Positions 44,244 through 53,586 of a stretch of 64,000 bases of DNA are shown one piece after another; position 1 is the stretch's first letter; each line of letters begins with the position of its first letter. The notes beneath the pieces are model-generated. The model worked only from the letters and a program-made list of their open reading frames with translations. It searched no databases and was not told the origin of the DNA. Source of the stretch: an uncultured Candidatus Binatia bacterium (GTDB lineage: Bacteria > Desulfobacterota > Binatia > Bin18); contig OY282457.1 of NCBI GenBank assembly GCA_958296235.1, positions 3,839,338 to 3,903,337 of the forward strand, in the 5' to 3' direction. A program made the position numbers and the translations under genes.

Positions 44244-44325
44244 ACTCTTCCTCTTCAATTTGATAGTCCTCTCTCAAGGCTTTCGCGTCGAGTTCTTGAT
44301 TATCTTCCATACTCTTCCTCTTCAA
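44192..44325. repeat. 67-bp tandem duplication at the methyltransferase / membrane-protein junction
   Basis: 44192-44258 and 44259-44325 are identical 67-bp units (TTTGATAGTCCTCTCTCAAGG ... CTCTTCCTCTTCAA in plus orientation). Each contains the ATG of the membrane protein and the overlapping last codons of the methyltransferase. In the distal copy the ATG reads only 25 codons (MEDNQELDAKALREDYQI then EEEEYGR) before stop. Confidence 0.9.
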
Positions 44326-47300
44326 ACGTCAACGCCCGAAAAACCGGCTCGGTGGTCTGAGCAGTCCAACTTTCAGTTTGATCCTTCAGGGCGTTCAAGG
44401 TGTGGTCGCCGTTGACGTAGATGAGGTCGAGCGCTCCGAACGTGGGGCGATGGCGAAGGAACCACGCTTCCAGCGGAGGGTTATCCATCTCGTTCAGATT
44501 GCGCCACAAAATCAGGCAACGCTTGCCCTCCGCGTCCATTCCGATGATGGTAAGCACGCCGTCTCTTCGTTGGCGCGATTCAACGCGCAGGCCAATCAGA
44601 TAGTTGAACGTTTCGGGCAGATCGACCGGCACTTCCTGACGAACGCCGTCACGCACCACGGACAGGGTATAGGCAAAGGGGTCGGTGAAATGTTTGCCCA
44701 GCAGGCAGGCACTCTCCGACGTTTCCTCGCCAAGCGCGTACCGCAGCCGGTAATCTTCTGCCAGCGTGGGCTGCTCGGACAGCAGCGCTTGTTGGTCGGT
44801 ACTCGGTGGCCTCACTTCCAGGCTGTCCAGGGTGTCTTCGTAGGATTCGAGACGGATTATCTTTGTCAGCAGACTGATGCCCTCCCGGTCAACAGGCTTT
44901 CCCGTCCTCCACGCTTTGGAATAAGCAGCTTTTAGGACTCTAGGTACGGTCACTTCATTAAAGTAATCGCCCATTTCGACGAGGATGAATCGGCGGTCCC
45001 CATCATCCGCTCGGTTCAACTCTATGACGGCATGTGCTGTAGTCCCGGACCCGCCGAAGAAGTCCATCACGGTAGCATTCTCTGATGCCTGCGAGACACG
45101 GAGTGAATCAACGGTTGCGTGAACCGATTTAGGAAAGGAGAACTTCTCGGATTCTCCAAACATTCGACCGAGAAGATTAGTGCCGTGTTCTGTTGAGGAG
45201 TATTCGCTCTTATCCCACACGGTCAGAGGGAGGGTGCCGTGAACATTCAGCCTGGCTTTGCGATAGACTCCTAGTTGTCCAGTCTGATCTCGCCTGACAT
45301 TAAATTCTTTCAGCGCAGCTTTCGCTGTGTCTCGCCCCCATTTCCATGTTTTCTCCGATCCATCGGGTGCTACAGGATACAGAACGGTTTCATGCGAGAG
45401 AGGTTCTTCGTTTAGCTCCCACCGCTTAGCCTCATCGTTCCATTCTGCTTGTGGAAATCGCATTTCATCTTCTGAGACAAAAATTGGATAGAACAGCTTA
45501 GGCCGCGCCTGTCGATTCGCATTCGCTCCACCATGCTTTCTAAAGTTGACCCACTCGAACGCCCCTTGTTCGTCGTTTAATTTGTATCTTGATAATTGCT
45601 TTTCTGAATGTGACAGCCTTCCAATAGTCGTATCCTGGTTATTACCGACATATAGAGCGTATTCGTGCGCGATTGAAAAACCTTTACCTGTAGACCGTCC
45701 AGAGGGATTATTCTTGATGGCTACCACTCCAAGCAGTGCTTCACGGGAGAACATATCTTCCAAGAGAAGTCTGCAACGATGAAATTCAAAATCGTCAATA
45801 GTAACGCATAAAATTCCATTCTTGGCGAGAAATCTCTTTGACGCTTCAACTCTATTTTCTAAAAATGAGAGCCATGAAGAGCTTTTGTATCCGTTTTTAT
45901 AGAGGATTTCGGAAGCATCCGTATTATACGGCGGGTCGATATAGACACACTTCACCTGTTCCCGATACCGCGCTTGCAACAGGTTCAACGCCTGAAAATT
46001 CTCGCTATGCACCAACAGCCCGTCCAACTGTTCATCCAGCGGTCCGGCCTCGGAGAGCGCAGCCAATAGCCTGTCCGTGAAGTCCCGGTCGAAATGCCGC
46101 GTGTCCAGCGTCAGATAGGGATTGGTCTTGAGAAATTCTACGGTTAGCGGATTGGTGTAGCCGGTGTTGCCGTTGGCAAGGTCGCCCGCAATCTCGTCGA
46201 TGGCAAACAGTTTCACCCATTCGTCGTGCTGCGCCTCGTTGGTAACTATCTCGGCATAGAGACCGTCCGGCACGCGGTCGAGCGTGACGCAGTACTGTGT
46301 TTCCAGCGCGAATTTCTTCTTGAGCCAAAGCTGTTTCTGAAAATCCTCTATTTGCGCCAGAAAGATAATGATCTTGTCGGCCACATGGCGGGTTGCCCGC
46401 ATACGCGCCAGCGCCCGGTGCAGCCGGGCCGCGTCGCCGGCCTCCAGGTCGTCTACGTTCAGCACGTCGTTTTTCAGGTATAAGTCCAACTCACGGCGCA
46501 GGAAGCCGCCCAGGTCCTTGTGAATGAAATAGTCGAAGCTGTTCCTGGCCGTGTAAGTGGCAAGGTGCTTGTCCAGCACGGTCCGGTCCGGGTTGCTTTC
46601 CGTGGGCGCGAGCGTGGCGAGTAAGGCCAGCCAGTCTGATTCCAAGGCTTCGAGGATGCGTTTTGCTGTCGCCTCGTTAATCCGGTCTTGCTGCTTGCTG
46701 TTGTTGCCGGGGTAGGTTCTTTTTTCGGCTTCCGTTAATGGCCGGTGTTCAAATCGGACAACTAACTCGCTGTTGTCTGTTTCAACCGCGCCTTCGACTG
46801 CGCTCAGGCCAGGCCCTTCCTTCGACTCCGCTCCGCTACGCTCAGGAAGACCGGGAGGTTCGTTCGTGCTGAGCGTAGCCCCAGAGGGGCGAAGTCGAAG
46901 TACGCTCAGGGCAGGCTGTGCAGTCTCACTCTCCGCCAGCACGAAACGGCGTTGCTTGCCGCTCGCTTCCTTGACGTTGTCTTTTTCATTGTCCGCCTTG
47001 GCTATCTCAAATCGTACCCGCCGTTTTTCCGCGCCCACGGTAAAGACATAAGAGGCGTAATTCTCGGTTGACTTGATGTAGTATTGGTCCGCATTGGCCC
47101 AATGCAGCTTCACTTCCTCGCCGTCGTAAGGAATCAGATAGCTCGACTGACCACCGCCCGAATAGCGACGTAACGACATGAAATCGCCCTCATCGTAATA
47201 GCGGGCGAAGAAGTTGGCGAGATGGTTGTAGACATCGGTTTCCGCGGCTGCGTCGGCCTTGGCCTCGGCCAGTTGTTGTTTCAGTTCGCCGACCTTCGGG

Positions 47301-47587
47301 GTTGTGTCGGGATCGATGCCCAAGCCTCTGGCCTGTTTCTGGGCAGTTTGTAATGCCTTTTCCAGCCTGGCCCGTTCTTCGTCGCTGGTCAGATTCAATA
47401 CGTCCCTCACCTGGGGCAGCAGGTCGTTGTCGAGGAACGCCATGATTTCCGCAGCCTTCAGGTTCATGATTCGGTACAGACCGAAATCGAGGTCGCCCCG
47501 GTCAAGCTGGAACATCGTCCGCAGGATGTCCTTCAGCCGGTCGAATTTCTCCGAGGAAGCCGGCGGCAAACAGGGTCCAGCGCTCAT
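44300..47587 (-). CDS. DNA adenine methyltransferase (Mod-like, DPPY type)
   Basis: 1095 aa from ATG 47587, which overlaps the stop of the XRE/ImmA gene (ATGA); the open frame runs 17 codons further. N-terminal 500 residues are a large unnamed domain (FDRLKDILRTMFQLDRGDLD). Then DPPYNT (Asp551-Tyr554) as the catalytic motif IV and DFFGGSGTTAHAV (843-848) as the SAM motif, the order of beta-class N6-adenine methyltransferases. It partners the helicase-nuclease downstream. About residues 224-267 contain an in-frame repeat-derived insertion (VLRLRPSGATLST through GLSAVEGAVE). Confidence 0.87.
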   Translation of the reverse strand: MSAGPCLPPASSEKFDRLKDILRTMFQLDRGDLDFGLYRIMNLKAAEIMAFLDNDLLPQVRDVLNLTSDEERARLEKALQTAQKQARGLGIDPDTTPKVGELKQQLAEAKADAAAETDVYNHLANFFARYYDEGDFMSLRRYSGGGQSSYLIPYDGEEVKLHWANADQYYIKSTENYASYVFTVGAEKRRVRFEIAKADNEKDNVKEASGKQRRFVLAESETAQPALSVLRLRPSGATLSTNEPPGLPERSGAESKEGPGLSAVEGAVETDNSELVVRFEHRPLTEAEKRTYPGNNSKQQDRINEATAKRILEALESDWLALLATLAPTESNPDRTVLDKHLATYTARNSFDYFIHKDLGGFLRRELDLYLKNDVLNVDDLEAGDAARLHRALARMRATRHVADKIIIFLAQIEDFQKQLWLKKKFALETQYCVTLDRVPDGLYAEIVTNEAQHDEWVKLFAIDEIAGDLANGNTGYTNPLTVEFLKTNPYLTLDTRHFDRDFTDRLLAALSEAGPLDEQLDGLLVHSENFQALNLLQARYREQVKCVYIDPPYNTDASEILYKNGYKSSSWLSFLENRVEASKRFLAKNGILCVTIDDFEFHRCRLLLEDMFSREALLGVVAIKNNPSGRSTGKGFSIAHEYALYVGNNQDTTIGRLSHSEKQLSRYKLNDEQGAFEWVNFRKHGGANANRQARPKLFYPIFVSEDEMRFPQAEWNDEAKRWELNEEPLSHETVLYPVAPDGSEKTWKWGRDTAKAALKEFNVRRDQTGQLGVYRKARLNVHGTLPLTVWDKSEYSSTEHGTNLLGRMFGESEKFSFPKSVHATVDSLRVSQASENATVMDFFGGSGTTAHAVIELNRADDGDRRFILVEMGDYFNEVTVPRVLKAAYSKAWRTGKPVDREGISLLTKIIRLESYEDTLDSLEVRPPSTDQQALLSEQPTLAEDYRLRYALGEETSESACLLGKHFTDPFAYTLSVVRDGVRQEVPVDLPETFNYLIGLRVESRQRRDGVLTIIGMDAEGKRCLILWRNLNEMDNPPLEAWFLRHRPTFGALDLIYVNGDHTLNALKDQTESWTAQTTEPVFRALTFEEEEYGR
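46788..46917. repeat. Array of three palindromic repeat units inside the methyltransferase gene
   Basis: Contains CCTTCGACTGCGCTCAGG, CCTTCGACTCCGCTCCGCTACGCTCAGG and CTGAGCGTAGCCCCAGAGGGGCGAAGTCGAAG. These match the intergenic families and lie in frame in the N-terminal domain of the methyltransferase. Confidence 0.85.
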
Positions 47588-48681
47588 GCTGTTTTCTCCC
47601 ACTTCAGCCGCACTTTCAGGGTGTTTAACTGACTCCACGGAATATGTTTTTCATGTTGGAGCCGCCCCACGACTATCCCTGGAGCTATGCCCTGTTCTTC
47701 GGCGAATTGATGAACGGCGCTTTCGTCGTATGTGGACATTGCGACAAACTGCTTCCAGTCGTTCGGCGGTATGAGAAAATTCGCGGCCCATTGATTGGCT
47801 TCCGTCTCAATGTCGGTAGGCTCCTCATTTGTTTGTGTTCCGTCGATAAAAACGCGCTTCTTGCTGTGCAGCAGGATATGGGCGGCCTCGTGGAACAGGC
47901 TGAACCACAGGTGGTCATCGGTCTTATGGCGCGCGCTGAGCTGAATGACGGCCTTGCGAGGCGTCAGCCACCAGGCCGCGCCGCTGAGCGCGGTTTTCGG
48001 GAAGGGCTGGACCAGGGCCAGGACAACCCCGGATTCGTTGCAGCGTTGCTGGACCTTTGCTAACGCTGCTCCGAGAGGCGCTTGCGTGAGCCCGTGAATC
48101 TCTCTTAAAGCCCGTCTGCATTGCACCTCGCTATAATCAGCGCATTCCTGCTGTTCTGCCTCCAGCTCTCCGAGCCGCAGCCATGTTGTCAGCGCCGTTT
48201 GCTCACTTTTGAAGCTGGGCGAATGTCGATACGCGACATTCAGGCGCTCGTATTTCATGCGCCAAGCCTCGACCGAGGCAACTCCGAAGAAGGCCAGCAG
48301 TTTTGACACTGCGTCGGAATCAGAGGCCGGCTTGGCGATCTCCCCCCGTTTCACCAGCTCCTTAAGCGGAAACTTCCTGAGCCAAGAAGCGGCCCCCTGT
48401 GTCTGTTTCGCATCGACCGCACGGGCCTTGTGAAGCTGATAATCTGTTTCAATGCCGAGCCAGATGCCGGCATCGACTCCCAGGACTTTCTCGAATTGCA
48501 ACGCGGTTTCCGGCTCAAGTGGAGCTTTCCCCGCAATGAGTTCGCTGATGAGCTTTGCGGAACGGCCACACCGCCGGGCGAACTCGGCGTGCGAGATGCC
48601 GTATGCCTCCAGGCGTTCGGCCACAACTGACCCCGGCGAGACAGCGTAGGCGGGCCGATACGTCTTGGATTCCGTCGCCAT
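47584..48681 (-). CDS. XRE HTH + ImmA/IrrE metallopeptidase (HigA-like antitoxin)
   Basis: 365 aa. N-terminal HTH (VVAERLEAYGISHAEFARRCG, residues about 20-70) of the HigA/XRE type; C-terminal ImmA/IrrE zinc peptidase with FHEAAHILLH: His264, Glu265, His268. This fusion is known to sense stress and cleave or bind regulators. The gene lies 12 bases downstream of a HigB-like toxin gene and overlaps the methyltransferase by four bases, which suggests it both neutralises the toxin and represses the RM operon. No signal peptide. Confidence 0.88.
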   Translation of the reverse strand: MATESKTYRPAYAVSPGSVVAERLEAYGISHAEFARRCGRSAKLISELIAGKAPLEPETALQFEKVLGVDAGIWLGIETDYQLHKARAVDAKQTQGAASWLRKFPLKELVKRGEIAKPASDSDAVSKLLAFFGVASVEAWRMKYERLNVAYRHSPSFKSEQTALTTWLRLGELEAEQQECADYSEVQCRRALREIHGLTQAPLGAALAKVQQRCNESGVVLALVQPFPKTALSGAAWWLTPRKAVIQLSARHKTDDHLWFSLFHEAAHILLHSKKRVFIDGTQTNEEPTDIETEANQWAANFLIPPNDWKQFVAMSTYDESAVHQFAEEQGIAPGIVVGRLQHEKHIPWSQLNTLKVRLKWEKTA

Positions 48682-48693
48682 AATTACCCTCCC

Positions 48694-49029
48694 TCAGTGA
48701 TAATCGACTACTTCAATGATGGTGATTGCGGTCACGCGGTCCGTGTCTATCCCTCTGTCCTCCTTGCGCGGGAGCGGCTCATGGCCCGGCTTGAAAATCA
48801 GCCGGTGAGGGTGAATGAGATCGACGGCATACTGCCCGCGGCGATTGTTTGTAAGCTGGTGGCAGCGCTCCGGTTTGGTTGTTGGTGCCAACGATAATGT
48901 TCTGGCATTCTTGAGAACCGCGAGACGCCTCATGATCGTCTGCGCCAGGCGGTCGCCGTATGCCTTCTGGAGTGCGCTGGTAGAGTTGAAAATTTTGGTG
49001 AGTTTGCTGGTCCGAAAGATGATTTCCAC
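48694..49029 (-). CDS. HigB/RelE-like toxin
   Basis: 111 aa from GTG 49029. The pattern of HigB-type RNase toxins is present: KLTKIFNSTSALQKAYGDRLA, MRRLAVLKNARTL, CHQLTNNRRGQYAVDLIHPHRLIFKP and a C-terminal VTAITIIEVVDYH. It would cleave mRNA on the ribosome and is expected to be controlled by the adjacent HTH-ImmA protein. It is the first gene of a leftward operon that continues into the methyltransferase and helicase. The promoter must lie in 49030-49300. Confidence 0.82.
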   Translation of the reverse strand: MEIIFRTSKLTKIFNSTSALQKAYGDRLAQTIMRRLAVLKNARTLSLAPTTKPERCHQLTNNRRGQYAVDLIHPHRLIFKPGHEPLPRKEDRGIDTDRVTAITIIEVVDYH

Positions 49030-49149
49030 GACGAGATCTCATTCAAGTTACCTGACAGGTAACGATTTATCAGCGCCGGTGTGGGGGCGCAAGTGGCATA
49101 TGGGAGAGGAGGCAGGGAGACTTGGAGGACGCTTCTCTGCCGGATGGGG

Positions 49150-49305
49150 GGTAGTGTCTCAGTTTCACCCCGTTCTTCTGTCTGCGGAGCCCCCCCACCC
49201 TAACCCTCCCCCTCAGAGGGGGGAGGGAATCAGACCCCCTCTCCCCTGTCGGCTCCCTCTCCCCTGGAGGGAGAGGGCTGGGGAGAGGGGGAAAATGCAA
49301 ACTGA
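49150..49305. repeat. Palindromic repeat cluster upstream of the toxin and pyr operon
   Basis: In the 454-bp gap 49030-49483, the part before the pyr promoter contains TGTCTCAGTTT, CCTCCCCCTCAGAGGGGGGAGG, CCCTCTCCCCTGGAGGGAGAGGG and GGGGGAAAATGCAAACTGAA. The last segment is the reverse complement of the 5' edge of the element at 6301. No gene is visible here. Confidence 0.8.
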
Positions 49306-49328
49306 ACTACCATCGGCTGGGCAATCCC

Positions 49329-49357
49329 TTGACAGTCAAGCGGAACGGGGGTACACA
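49329..49357 (+). promoter_or_regulatory. Predicted housekeeping promoter of the pyr operon
   Basis: TTGACA at 49329-49334 (perfect -35), 17-bp spacer, TACACA at 49352-49357 as a weak -10. Transcription would begin near 49364, just ahead of the PyrR-type leader. Confidence 0.6.
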
Positions 49358-49371
49358 AAGGGCACCTTTAA

Positions 49372-49478
49372 TTTAGCCCCGAGAGGCTAGGAAGGGCGGC
49401 CATGAAACTCTTTATTTTCCTCACTGCATTGACGAAAGTAGACTAAGCCTCCTTGGACTTCCAAGGGGGCTTTTTTTT
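49372..49478 (+). promoter_or_regulatory. PyrR-type transcription attenuator (leader)
   Basis: TTTAGCCCCGAGAGGCTAGGAAGGG carries the PyrR binding-loop signature (GAGAGGCT in a hairpin context). 49447-49470 forms an 11-bp terminator hairpin GCCTCCTTGGA/TCCAAGGGGGC followed by eight T at 49471-49478. PyrR-UMP binding would favour the terminator; without it an antiterminator pairs the upstream segment. It lies six bases before pyrR. Confidence 0.8.
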
Positions 49479-49480
49479 GA

Positions 49481-50020
<540 letters not shown>

Positions 50021-50030
50021 GGGGGTCGCC

Positions 50031-51122
50031 ATGACGTTCAGCCAGCGCCATTTCCTCGGTATCGAAGGCTTGTCCCGGGACGAATTGTTATTTGTGCTCC
50101 ACACGGCCGAATCCTTTCGGGAGATTTCTGAGCGGGAAGTGAAAAAAGTTCCGACGCTGCGGGGAAAAACCATTATCAACCTGTTCTACGAGTCCAGCAC
50201 CCGGACGCGCTCCTCTTTTGAGATTGCCGCCAAACGCCTGTCCGCTGACGCGATTAATATCTCTGCCTCTACGAGCAGTGTGAACAAAGGCGAAACCCTG
50301 CTGGATACGGCTCGCAATCTGTGCGCCATGCGTCCGGCGGCCCTGGTGATTCGCCATCCGGCGTCCGGCGCGCCCCATCTGCTGGCCCGGCTGGATCAAT
50401 GCCCGGTGATCAACGCCGGTGACGGCGCCCATGAGCATCCGACCCAGGCGCTCCTGGACGTCATGACCATCCGTGAACATCTCGGCGACGTTGCGGGGAA
50501 AAGCATTGCCATTGTGGGGGACATTCTCCATAGCCGGGTCGCGCGGTCCAATATCCTGGCCCTGACAACCCTGGGCGCTCAGGTCCGGCTGATCGGCCCG
50601 CCAACCCTGCTGCCCCTGGAATGCAGTCGCTGGGGGGTTGAACGGCATACGAATTTACGGGCCGGCCTGGCCGGTGTTGACGCGATTATGATGCTGCGCT
50701 TGCAACGTGAGCGACAAATGCGGAATTTCTTTCCCAGCCTGGACGAATACGCCCGCGGCTTTTGCTTGACTGTCGAGGCGCTCAAGGAAGCAAAACCGAA
50801 CGTCATCATCTTGCACCCCGGTCCGATGAACCGCGGGGTTGAGATTGACTCACGGGTTGCGGATGGTCCGTACTCGGTGATTCTGGAACAAGTGACAAAC
50901 GGCGTTGCGGTCCGCATGGCCGTCCTCTACCTGCTCACGACCCAGGAGCGGCTGGCGACCCAGGAGCAGTCCGTGACCAATGGCCAGGCGGTCGGGCAGG
51001 AGCGGACCGACAGGCAGACACAGCCCGGCGCATGGGCTGAGCGCCCTCAACCGGGACAGGAAAAAGGGCCTTCACGGCAACCTGAGCCGTTTCTCTTGCC
51101 TGAACGGGCGGTGGGACAATAA
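50031..51122 (+). CDS. pyrB: Aspartate carbamoyltransferase catalytic subunit
   Basis: 363 aa from ATG 50031, after GGGGGG; an in-frame start at 50013 has no better site. Carbamoyl phosphate loop [13 protein letters not shown] and HPTQALLD, aspartate-side [12 protein letters not shown]. It makes carbamoyl-aspartate in the cytoplasm. The family ends at about residue 312 ([10 protein letters not shown]); here about 50 more residues, rich in Gln, Gly and Arg, follow and have no recognisable fold. No pyrI regulatory subunit nearby. Confidence 0.93.
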   Translation: MTFSQRHFLGIEGLSRDELLFVLHTAESFREISEREVKKVPTLRGKTIINLFYESSTRTRSSFEIAAKRLSADAINISASTSSVNKGETLLDTARNLCAMRPAALVIRHPASGAPHLLARLDQCPVINAGDGAHEHPTQALLDVMTIREHLGDVAGKSIAIVGDILHSRVARSNILALTTLGAQVRLIGPPTLLPLECSRWGVERHTNLRAGLAGVDAIMMLRLQRERQMRNFFPSLDEYARGFCLTVEALKEAKPNVIILHPGPMNRGVEIDSRVADGPYSVILEQVTNGVAVRMAVLYLLTTQERLATQEQSVTNGQAVGQERTDRQTQPGAWAERPQPGQEKGPSRQPEPFLLPERAVGQ

Positions 51123-51125
51123 CCC

Positions 51126-52427
51126 ATGCGTATGGTCGTGCAGAACGGAACGGTCATTGATCCGGCTAACAGGCTGGAGGCGGACCGTGACCTCCTCATC
51201 GAAGAGGGGGTGATTCGCGAGCTGGGCCGGCCCGGCAGCTTTGCCGCGGTTGAGGCGCAACGTATTGACGCCTCCGGCTGCGTTGTCGCTCCCGGACTGA
51301 TTGATATGCACGTGCATCTGCGCGAGCCGGGCTATGAATACAAAGAGACGGTTCTGACCGGAACCCAGGCTGCGGTGGCTGGTGGATTTACCGCGCTGGC
51401 CTGTATGGCCAATACCAGTCCGGTCAATGATAATGGGGCGGTCACGCGCTTTATTGTGGAGCAGGCGCGGGCTGCCGGGCTGGCTCGGGTGTTCCCGATA
51501 GGGGCACTTTCAAAGGGCCTCCACGGAGAAGAGTTAGCCGCAATCGGGGAGATGGTTGAGGCCGGGGCGGTTGCCATATCAGACGACGGACGCCCGGTTA
51601 TGGATGCCAACCTGATGCGCCGGGCCCTGGAATACTGCTCAATGTTTGACGTGCCGATCAGTGTGCATGAAGAAGACCTGCACCTCTCAGCCGGGGGGAG
51701 TATGAATGAGGGGCCGACCTCGGTGCGCCTGGGCATTCGCGGCGTCCCGAGTGTTGCCGAAGAGGTCATGGTGGCTCGTGATATTGCTCTGGCGCGGCTT
51801 ACCCGCGGACGGGTGCATATCGCGCATGTCAGTACCCGGCGCGCGGTGGCATTGGTCCGCCAGGCAAAAGCCGAGGGCCTGGCGGTCACGGCCGAGGTGG
51901 CTCCGCACCATTTTACCCTCACCGAAGCCGCGGTTGAGGGGTATGATACCCATGCGAAAATGAGCCCGCCGCTCCGTCTGGCCGACGATGTGACGGCGAT
52001 GAAAGAAGGCTTGCGAGACGGGAGCATTGACGCCATTGCGACCGACCATGCTCCCCACCATCGAGACGAGAAAGAGGTTGAATTCGATCAGGCCGCTCAC
52101 GGCGTGACCGGCTTGGAGACGGCCCTGCCACTGACGCTGAAATTAGTTCGGGACGGGGTGTTCTGCCTCTCCGAAGCCGTGCGGAAACTGAGTGTGAACC
52201 CGGCGCGTATTCTGGGCCTGCCCTACGGCACGCTCGCGGTGGGGAGGCCGGCGGACCTGACCCTTTTTGACACCCGAGCGACCTGGCGGGTGGACCCGCT
52301 CGCCTCTCGGTCGCGCAGTCAGAATACGCCTTTTGCCGGCTGGGAGCTGACCGGCAAGGTGCGCCTGACTATGGTTGAGGGGCGGATTGTGTACGCTGAC
52401 TGTGAGCAGGAGGGCAAACCGGCGTGA
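51126..52427 (+). CDS. pyrC: Dihydroorotase
   Basis: 433 aa, class I dihydroorotase. Binuclear-zinc motifs [17 protein letters not shown] and [12 protein letters not shown], plus the carboxylated-Lys region replaced by the GDDGRPV-like stretch typical of this class. It cyclises carbamoyl-aspartate to dihydroorotate. It starts three bases after the pyrB stop and overlaps carA by four bases. Signature [11 protein letters not shown] is present. Confidence 0.94.
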   Translation: MRMVVQNGTVIDPANRLEADRDLLIEEGVIRELGRPGSFAAVEAQRIDASGCVVAPGLIDMHVHLREPGYEYKETVLTGTQAAVAGGFTALACMANTSPVNDNGAVTRFIVEQARAAGLARVFPIGALSKGLHGEELAAIGEMVEAGAVAISDDGRPVMDANLMRRALEYCSMFDVPISVHEEDLHLSAGGSMNEGPTSVRLGIRGVPSVAEEVMVARDIALARLTRGRVHIAHVSTRRAVALVRQAKAEGLAVTAEVAPHHFTLTEAAVEGYDTHAKMSPPLRLADDVTAMKEGLRDGSIDAIATDHAPHHRDEKEVEFDQAAHGVTGLETALPLTLKLVRDGVFCLSEAVRKLSVNPARILGLPYGTLAVGRPADLTLFDTRATWRVDPLASRSRSQNTPFAGWELTGKVRLTMVEGRIVYADCEQEGKPA

Positions 52428-53563
52428 GACCCACAGCACTCTTAGCCCTGGCCGATGGGACGGTTTTTGAGGGCAGCGCTTTTGGCGCTCAGGGGGAAGC
52501 GGTTGGCGAGATCGTCTTTAATACCTCGCTGACCGGCTATCAGGAGATTCTCACCGACCCCTCCTATACCGGCCAGATCGTGACCATGACCTGTCCCGAG
52601 ATTGGCAATGTCGGGGTCAATAGCGAAGATGTTGAATCCCGTCAGCCTTTTGTTGAAGGCTTTGTGGTCAAGGAATACTGGGAACGGCCCAGCAACTGGC
52701 GCGCGCAGAAGAGCCTGGCCGCCTATATGCGCGAGCATGATATTGTGGGCATTCAGGGTATTGATACCCGGGCGCTCGTCCGCCGTATTCGCGACCGCGG
52801 CGCCCAACAGGGCGTCATATCCACCCACGACTGTGATCCAAAACAGTTGGTGGAAAAAGCCCAAGCCGCGCCTGGCCTGGTCGGACGCGATCTGGTCAAA
52901 GAGGTCAGCTGTCGCGAGCCGTACGACTGGTCCCAAGGCTATTGGGAGCTGGCGGACGGCTATCGCCAGCAAGGGACAGGCCAGGCGCCTGAGCCGCGCT
53001 TCTCTGTGGTCGCCTACGATTTTGGGGTGAAGTTCAACATCCTGCGCCATCTGGTTGAGGCCGGCTGTCGGGTGCGAGTCGTGCCGGCCCACACCCCGGC
53101 GGCAGAGGTCCTGCGCCTCAAGCCGGACGGCGTTTTCCTGTCAAATGGGCCGGGCGACCCGGACGCGCTGCCCTATGCCAGGGAGAATATTGCCGCCCTG
53201 GTCGGAAAAGTCCCTCTGTTTGGCATCTGTCTCGGACACCAGATTCTGGGCCTGGCGCTGGGTGGACAGACCTATAAACTCAAATTCGGCCATCACGGCG
53301 GCAACCAGCCGGTGATGGACCTCACAACCCGGAAAGTTGAAATTACGGCGCAGAATCACGGTTTCTGTGTGGACGTCGACTCGTTATCCGAGCGGGCGGA
53401 AGTGACCCACCTCAACCTGAACGACCGGACGGTAGAAGGCTTGCGGCATACCCAGGAGCCCCTCTTTTCCGTGCAATATCATCCCGAGTCTTCTCCGGGT
53501 CCACACGATGCAGACTATCTGTTCCAGCGCTTCACAGCGCTGATGGAGCAGTTTCGCGGCTGA
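52424..53563 (+). CDS. carA: Carbamoyl-phosphate synthase small (glutaminase) subunit
   Basis: 379 aa, GTG start overlapping the pyrC stop. N-terminal CarA domain ([14 protein letters not shown]), then a class I glutamine amidotransferase with nucleophile Cys in [10 protein letters not shown] and the His-Glu pair in [12 protein letters not shown]. It supplies ammonia to CarB. It is followed after 23 bp by carB, and both lie in the PyrR-controlled operon, so carbamoyl phosphate synthesis is under the same control as the first two steps. Confidence 0.95.
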   Translation: MRPTALLALADGTVFEGSAFGAQGEAVGEIVFNTSLTGYQEILTDPSYTGQIVTMTCPEIGNVGVNSEDVESRQPFVEGFVVKEYWERPSNWRAQKSLAAYMREHDIVGIQGIDTRALVRRIRDRGAQQGVISTHDCDPKQLVEKAQAAPGLVGRDLVKEVSCREPYDWSQGYWELADGYRQQGTGQAPEPRFSVVAYDFGVKFNILRHLVEAGCRVRVVPAHTPAAEVLRLKPDGVFLSNGPGDPDALPYARENIAALVGKVPLFGICLGHQILGLALGGQTYKLKFGHHGGNQPVMDLTTRKVEITAQNHGFCVDVDSLSERAEVTHLNLNDRTVEGLRHTQEPLFSVQYHPESSPGPHDADYLFQRFTALMEQFRG

Positions 53564-53586
53564 TTTCTGAACTGTAGATACCCACC

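Noticed and set aside
46788..46917. Repeat cluster read as a possible CRISPR array.
   Set aside because: Units are palindromic and unequal, there are no uniform spacers and no cas genes; it is an insertion of REP-like elements.
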